A stretch of DNA of 6,632 bases from Ruminococcaceae bacterium UBA5579 (GTDB taxonomy: Bacteria > Bacillota > Clostridia > Oscillospirales > Ruminococcaceae). The notes under the pieces are model-generated. The model did not search any database, had not been told where the DNA came from, and saw nothing but the letters and a program-made list of their open reading frames with translations. Every line of letters starts with the position of its first letter. Within the stretch, counting starts at the first letter, position 1. The stretch lies in NCBI GenBank assembly GCA_002425305.1, contig DILZ01000027.1:7876-14507 (forward strand), written 5' to 3'. This document shows, piece by piece, positions 5,074 through 6,632 of this stretch. A program made the position numbers and the translations under genes.

Positions 5074-6120
5074 CTATATCCTGTTAATGGCTTCTATCAG
5101 CTTTTGAAACTCAAAATGTGTATATACTACTTCTGTTACCGATCCCCCTCTATGCCCGACAATTTTCTTAATGATTTTATCATCCACCCCGGCAGCGGTC
5201 AACATACTAACGCAAGTGTGGCGGGTATCGTGTGGGCGGTGTTCCATTCCGATTTGTGCAAGTACATTTTTCCAATAGTAATCGTAATAGTTCCGATAAT
5301 CAAAGTGTTTGCCCTTTGCCGTTGAAACAAGATATTCACAATCGTTCTTCTGCATCCAGATTTTAAAGAATGGAAAGACTTTATCAGCAATCGGCACTTT
5401 CCTAACCCCGGCTTCTGTTTTGGAAGCTATGACATCAAACCACTTTTCAGATAAGTTTACATTCTCTTTCTTTAAGTCCAGCAGTTCCCCCACTCTTACC
5501 CCGGAATAGATCAGCATGAGGACAACGGAAATATATTCGTTGCTGTCTGTCTTGCTCCAAAGTGTTTGTATTTCCTCTTTGGTGAAGGGCTTGCGCTCTA
5601 TGGCGTTTGGATTCTTGTCCTTGTATTGGCTTATGTCAATGAATTTTGCATAGTCCTTTGAACAAATATCATTTTGCAAGGCGTATTTGAAAAGCTGGGT
5701 AAACAGTACCCGCAGTTTCTTCAAGGTGGGGTAATTCTTCCCGCTGCTGTCAATAACCCTTTGAAGGTGGCTTTTCCGTATGTCCGCAAACCGCATTTTG
5801 TAAAGCGGCGGGCATACCTGATTGTAAAGCCCCTGATAACATTTAGCGTTTGCTTCTGATGTTTTGGGGAAGTGTTCAGCCGCCCACTTCTGATAGACTT
5901 CTTCAAAGGTGATTTGCGTATTAAATGGCGTTTGGTGGTAGTTGGATAAGGCAATCAAGCCTTCTTCCCTTGTTTCGTAATATCCTATTGTTTTGAATTT
6001 CTGTTTTATTGTTCCGGCTTCTTCGTCCGTTTCCCATCCAACAGTAACCCTAACACGGTAGGGCTTGCGCCTGTTTCCGGGCAGCTTGGACACATTGCCG
6101 TAACCGTTCGGCAATCTCAT
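5074..6120 (-). CDS. int: Tyrosine recombinase / integrase of an integrative element
   Basis: A complete 348-residue tyrosine recombinase that would catalyse integration and excision of the element extending to the right. Residues 1-60 form an AP2-like arm-type DNA-binding domain (LPNGYGNVSKLPGNRRKPY and a following basic strand). About 70-165 is the SAM-like core-binding domain, and 175-348 is the catalytic domain. All active-site residues are visible: R209 (SGVRVGE), K234 (ASKTEAGVRKVPI), H297 and R300 (HDTRHT), H323 (VGHRGG) and the nucleophile Y333 (VVYTHFE). The ATG at 6120 is chosen because GAGGAG (6128-6133) lies 7 nt upstream; an ATG at 6177 in the same frame would add 19 residues read across the AT-rich upstream region and the ribosome binding site. 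Only a weak promoter is seen (CTGCAA, 17 nt, TTTATA). The gene may be read from upstream element genes on the same strand. Confidence 0.95.
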   Translation of the reverse strand: MRLPNGYGNVSKLPGNRRKPYRVRVTVGWETDEEAGTIKQKFKTIGYYETREEGLIALSNYHQTPFNTQITFEEVYQKWAAEHFPKTSEANAKCYQGLYNQVCPPLYKMRFADIRKSHLQRVIDSSGKNYPTLKKLRVLFTQLFKYALQNDICSKDYAKFIDISQYKDKNPNAIERKPFTKEEIQTLWSKTDSNEYISVVLMLIYSGVRVGELLDLKKENVNLSEKWFDVIASKTEAGVRKVPIADKVFPFFKIWMQKNDCEYLVSTAKGKHFDYRNYYDYYWKNVLAQIGMEHRPHDTRHTCVSMLTAAGVDDKIIKKIVGHRGGSVTEVVYTHFEFQKLIEAINRI

Positions 6121-6124
6121 TATA

Positions 6125-6316
6125 TCACTCCTCTTGAATTTTGAGCCAAAGAATGATATAATATAAATACCATTCAATGATTCTTTGCAGGTGTCGTTGT
6201 TTGGTTGCTTCGGAATCCCTGTCTATTGCAGTAGGCGGGGATTTCTCTTTATATAAGCGTTTCAATGCCTGATAAGGTAAGTTATAGCCTTGTACCCGTA
6301 ACGCCGCATATAACGC
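6125..6316 (-). CDS. Possible small protein upstream of and coupled to the integrase
   Basis: A 63-codon frame is open from just after a TAA (6317-6319) to TGA 6125-6127, directly before the integrase ATG. It is too short for ordinary gene callers, yet its composition is protein-like: ALRVQGYNLPYQALKRLYKE, a polar linker, then IIEWYLYYIILWLKIQEE, an aromatic hydrophobic C-terminal helix. It has no ATG. The best start is TTG at residue 18, behind a weak AGG. A 15-codon ATG frame (MRRYGYKAITYLIRH) ends with a TGA that overlaps this TTG, a possible coupling. The position between element genes and int is where excisionases or regulators often lie, but no HTH or known Xis motif is visible. It may be a decayed gene. 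Confidence 0.35.
   Translation of the reverse strand, partial: ALYAALRVQGYNLPYQALKRLYKEKSPPTAIDRDSEATKQRHLQRIIEWYLYYIILWLKIQEE
6128..6133 (-). promoter_or_regulatory. Ribosome binding site of the integrase
   Basis: On the minus strand GAGGAG precedes the ATG at 6120 by 7 nt and fixes the start. The TGA of the small upstream frame (6125-6127) falls between this site and the ATG, so ribosomes finishing that frame would stop exactly at the integrase start. Confidence 0.85.
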
Positions 6317-6322
6317 TTATAT
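6251..6322. repeat. 11-bp perfect inverted repeat upstream of the integrase
   Basis: ATATAAGCGTT (6251-6261) and AACGCTTATAT (6312-6322) are exact reverse complements, 50 nt apart. The intervening bases contain a weaker GGTA/TACC pairing. The spacing is too wide for a simple terminator and fits a pair of protein-binding sites or the base of a folded RNA in the leader of the integrase transcript. Confidence 0.7.
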
Positions 6323-6330
6323 GAGTGTGT

Positions 6331-6370
6331 AGCCGTTGCCCTTTGCAGAGGGCGGCGGCTTATTTCTTTT
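6331..6370 (+). terminator. Strong stem-loop at the 3' end of the right-edge gene
   Basis: AGCCGTTGCCCT (6331-6342) pairs over 12 positions with AGGGCGGCGGCT (6349-6360), two of them G-U in RNA, with a 6-nt loop. The T-rich run TTATTTCTTTTCTT follows on the + strand. It has the form of a + strand terminator, although no + strand gene is evident just before it. For the minus-strand gene ending at 6360 the same stem begins at its stop codon, but no T-tract follows; there it could protect or attenuate the transcript before the integrase. Confidence 0.5.
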
Positions 6371-6632
6371 CTTGGCTCTTTTGCCACAGTTTCAGGGCGA
6401 TCATGTCCTTAGTATCGCCTTGAAGTTGCTTAAATTCTTCTTCATCAAAAACAATGCTTTTCCCGTCTTTGATAAGTTCCACTTCGTAAGATGTAGCAGG
6501 GACAAAGCCAGATTTTATATATTCTTCCGGCGTAATTTCCAGTTGCTTTTCATCAAGCATGGCAATAGGAATTTGGGAAGGGATTTCAACGCTTTTAACC
6601 ACATAGCCTAAAGCGTTGAGATAGTCAATAAA
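6360..6632 (-). CDS. 3' end of an unrecognised element gene (runs off the right edge)
   Basis: The minus-strand frame is open from the window edge to TAA at 6360-6362 and gives the last 90 residues of a protein. It begins FIDYLNALGYVVKSVEIPSQ, continues with segments such as LEITPEEYIKSGFVPATSYE and DGKSIVFDEEEFKQL, and ends in a lysine/glutamine-rich tail. An internal GTG at 6602 is not needed as a start because the frame continues upstream without a stop. The alternation of short beta-like and acidic helical stretches is soluble and cytoplasmic in character. I cannot name the family. It shares strand and region with the integrase and is therefore probably an element gene. Confidence 0.7.
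   Translation of the reverse strand, partial: FIDYLNALGYVVKSVEIPSQIPIAMLDEKQLEITPEEYIKSGFVPATSYEVELIKDGKSIVFDEEEFKQLQGDTKDMIALKLWQKSQEKK

Noticed and set aside
6121..6177. Integrase start at the ATG at 6177
   Set aside because: The resulting 19 residues cross the AT-rich upstream region and the ribosome binding site of the ATG at 6120, which begins with the family's typical N-terminus.

Overview
The window looks like accessory DNA from a low-to-mid GC Firmicute, most likely a gut Clostridia relative in the Ruminococcus/Oscillospiraceae range. The support is indirect: AGGAG-type ribosome binding sites, a TTGACA/TAAAAT promoter, an intrinsic terminator with a strong T-tract, a BspA-type leucine-rich-repeat relic and two Clostridia-style tyrosine recombinases. 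No rRNA, tRNA or housekeeping gene is present to fix the taxon.

Left part (1-2400). A terminator closes a + strand unit that lies left of the window. It is followed by a decayed leucine-rich-repeat fragment on the minus strand, a good sigma-A promoter, and a long 5' leader that contains an imperfect inverted-repeat (MITE-like) segment. The leader feeds the clearest gene of the window, a 577-residue protein. It joins an N-terminal cysteine-rich C_GCAxxG_C_C putative redox domain to a degenerate GGDEF domain (RSDVF in place of GGDEF) and a complete EAL domain with all usual catalytic residues. It reads as a c-di-GMP phosphodiesterase whose activity may be tied to redox or metal state. A small GTG-initiated frame overlaps its stop codon, and a second small frame overlaps that one.

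Middle (2400-5073). A 5'-truncated tyrosine recombinase lacks its DNA-binding regions and first catalytic arginine, so it is a scar of an earlier mobile element. It is followed by about 310 bases without a convincing gene that carry three strong inverted repeats. One of these is a plausible terminator for the next gene. That gene, on the minus strand, encodes a 557-residue protein of unknown N-terminal fold with a C-terminal PD-(D/E)XK nuclease signature (D447, E462, K464). It is a candidate standalone defence or DNA-processing nuclease. Upstream of it is a 160-base segment with repeated TATGACACAC(AC)AAGA units and a bidirectional-looking terminator. This is the likely attachment and arm-site region of the next integrase.

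Right part (5074-6632). A complete tyrosine recombinase (348 residues, all catalytic residues present) reads leftward. Behind it lie a small open frame ending inside its ribosome binding site, an 11-bp inverted repeat with 50-nt spacing, a strong 12-bp stem, and the 3' end of an unrecognised gene that runs off the right edge. This is the integrase end of an integrative element extending to the right. The whole window is best read as a mobile-element hotspot: an old, broken integrase and an intact one flank an orphan nuclease gene, beside a chromosomal c-di-GMP signalling gene.
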